Shown in pieces: positions 63,695-64,000 of a DNA stretch of 64,000 bases. Position 1 is the first letter of the stretch, and the number at the start of each line of letters is the position of its first letter. Source of the DNA: Geomicrobium sp. JCM 19038 (lineage in GTDB: Bacteria > Bacillota > Bacilli > Bacillales > Marinococcaceae); the NCBI RefSeq assembly GCF_000698125.1, contig NZ_BAXA01000006.1:146913-210912 (forward strand), in the 5' to 3' direction. The notes under the pieces were generated by a model. It did no database searches, was not told the origin of the DNA, and was given only the letters and a program-made list of their open reading frames with translations. The position numbers and the translations under genes are program-made.

Positions 63695-64000
63695 TTGGAG
63701 CATAAAAAAGATTCAGGACACAGCACTCCAACGAACATTAACTGTGCATGCGGACCAAAAGGTAAACACCACCTCGGACCAAACCGAAAGAAAAATTGCG
63801 GTTGCGGGCCGTGTTCAATCTATATTAATAATAATTTAATTAACGGTTCGACTTGGGCAACTTGTCCATCTTGCCCAACTGGACCTACGGGACCGGCTGG
63901 GGCTACTGGCGCTACTGGGGCGACAGGACCTGGGACCGGTGCGACAGGACCTGCTGGGGCTACTGGCGCTACTGGAGCGACAGGACCACCGGGGACCGGC
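63695..64000 (+). CDS. Collagen-like spore-surface protein (BclA-type), partial at right edge
   Basis: A TTG at 63695 behind AGGGGG opens 102 codons to the window edge. The N-terminus is Cys/His-rich ([28 protein letters not shown]), then [20 protein letters not shown], then Gly-x-x triplets [20 protein letters not shown] and more, the collagen-like region of BclA-type exosporium glycoproteins, often O-glycosylated at Thr. It is divergent from the beta-propeller gene and shares its INNNLING segment. The C-terminal domain lies outside the window. Confidence 0.88.
   Translation, partial: MEHKKDSGHSTPTNINCACGPKGKHHLGPNRKKNCGCGPCSIYINNNLINGSTWATCPSCPTGPTGPAGATGATGATGPGTGATGPAGATGATGATGPPGTG

Noticed and set aside
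1..64000. tRNA, rRNA and CRISPR arrays
   Set aside because: No cloverleaf-like, rRNA-like or regularly spaced repeat sequence was noticed. This was by eye, so a dedicated RNA search could still find small RNAs.
63880..64000. Tandem repeat as a CRISPR or satellite
   Set aside because: The repeat is in phase with Gly-x-x triplets of a collagen-like gene and is explained by coding.

Overview
The window looks like chromosome from an endospore-forming, low-GC Gram-positive of the Bacillaceae. Supporting signs are strong AGGAGG-type ribosome sites with some TTG and GTG starts, sigma-A promoters, CcpA cre-like sites, Fur boxes, a bacillithiol-transferase-like protein, and a spore-surface locus with a collagen-like protein at the right edge. 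Exported domains are rich in Asp and Glu, which hints at an alkaliphile or halophile; that is an inference. No rRNA, tRNA, CRISPR array or intact mobile element was seen.

Layout. 1-7 kb: a PhzF-like isomerase cut by the left edge, integrase and other gene debris, a flavin-binding protein, a DinB/YfiT protein, a MerR-MFS efflux pair, and a CPBP protease. 7.4-10.6 kb: a complete tripartite tricarboxylate transporter operon (tctC-tctB-tctA). 11.1-18.9 kb: a seven-gene minus-strand operon, in transcription order iclR, citryl-CoA-lyase-like, aldehyde dehydrogenase, 3-dehydroquinate dehydratase, zinc alcohol dehydrogenase, TPP enzyme and family III CoA-transferase. 19-20.9 kb: a TIM-barrel enzyme and a GntR regulator. 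21-32.5 kb: hydrolases, an MFS exporter, small membrane proteins, a DUF523 protein, a Baeyer-Villiger-type monooxygenase, alkaline phosphatase and an M20 peptidase. 32.5-37.6 kb: an FtsX-type ABC transporter beside a two-component system. 37.7-55.6 kb: mostly single housekeeping or accessory genes, including a MerR-MFS pair, a PadR-controlled ABC-2 exporter, aminoglycoside-modifying-enzyme relatives and small membrane proteins. 56-62.3 kb: a Fur-box iron-siderophore uptake locus with an AraC-type regulator. 62.4-64 kb: divergent beta-propeller and collagen-like genes.

The most interesting unit is the transporter plus catabolic operon. The same nonamer TGTTCCATT occurs as dyads at the promoters of tctC and of iclR, and both also carry a cre-like site, so the two operons probably form one substrate-induced, catabolite-repressed regulon. 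The enzyme set suggests uptake of an organic acid, CoA activation, citrate-synthase-fold C-C cleavage, and TPP and aldehyde chemistry. It is joined to a dehydroquinase with every active-site residue present. I do not recognise this combination as a described pathway.

A second window-wide signal is about sixteen single-base frameshifts in otherwise well-conserved genes. Both sides of each break still encode normal family sequence, so most are probably assembly indels and not real gene loss. They are reported here as interrupted genes with the repaired reading described.
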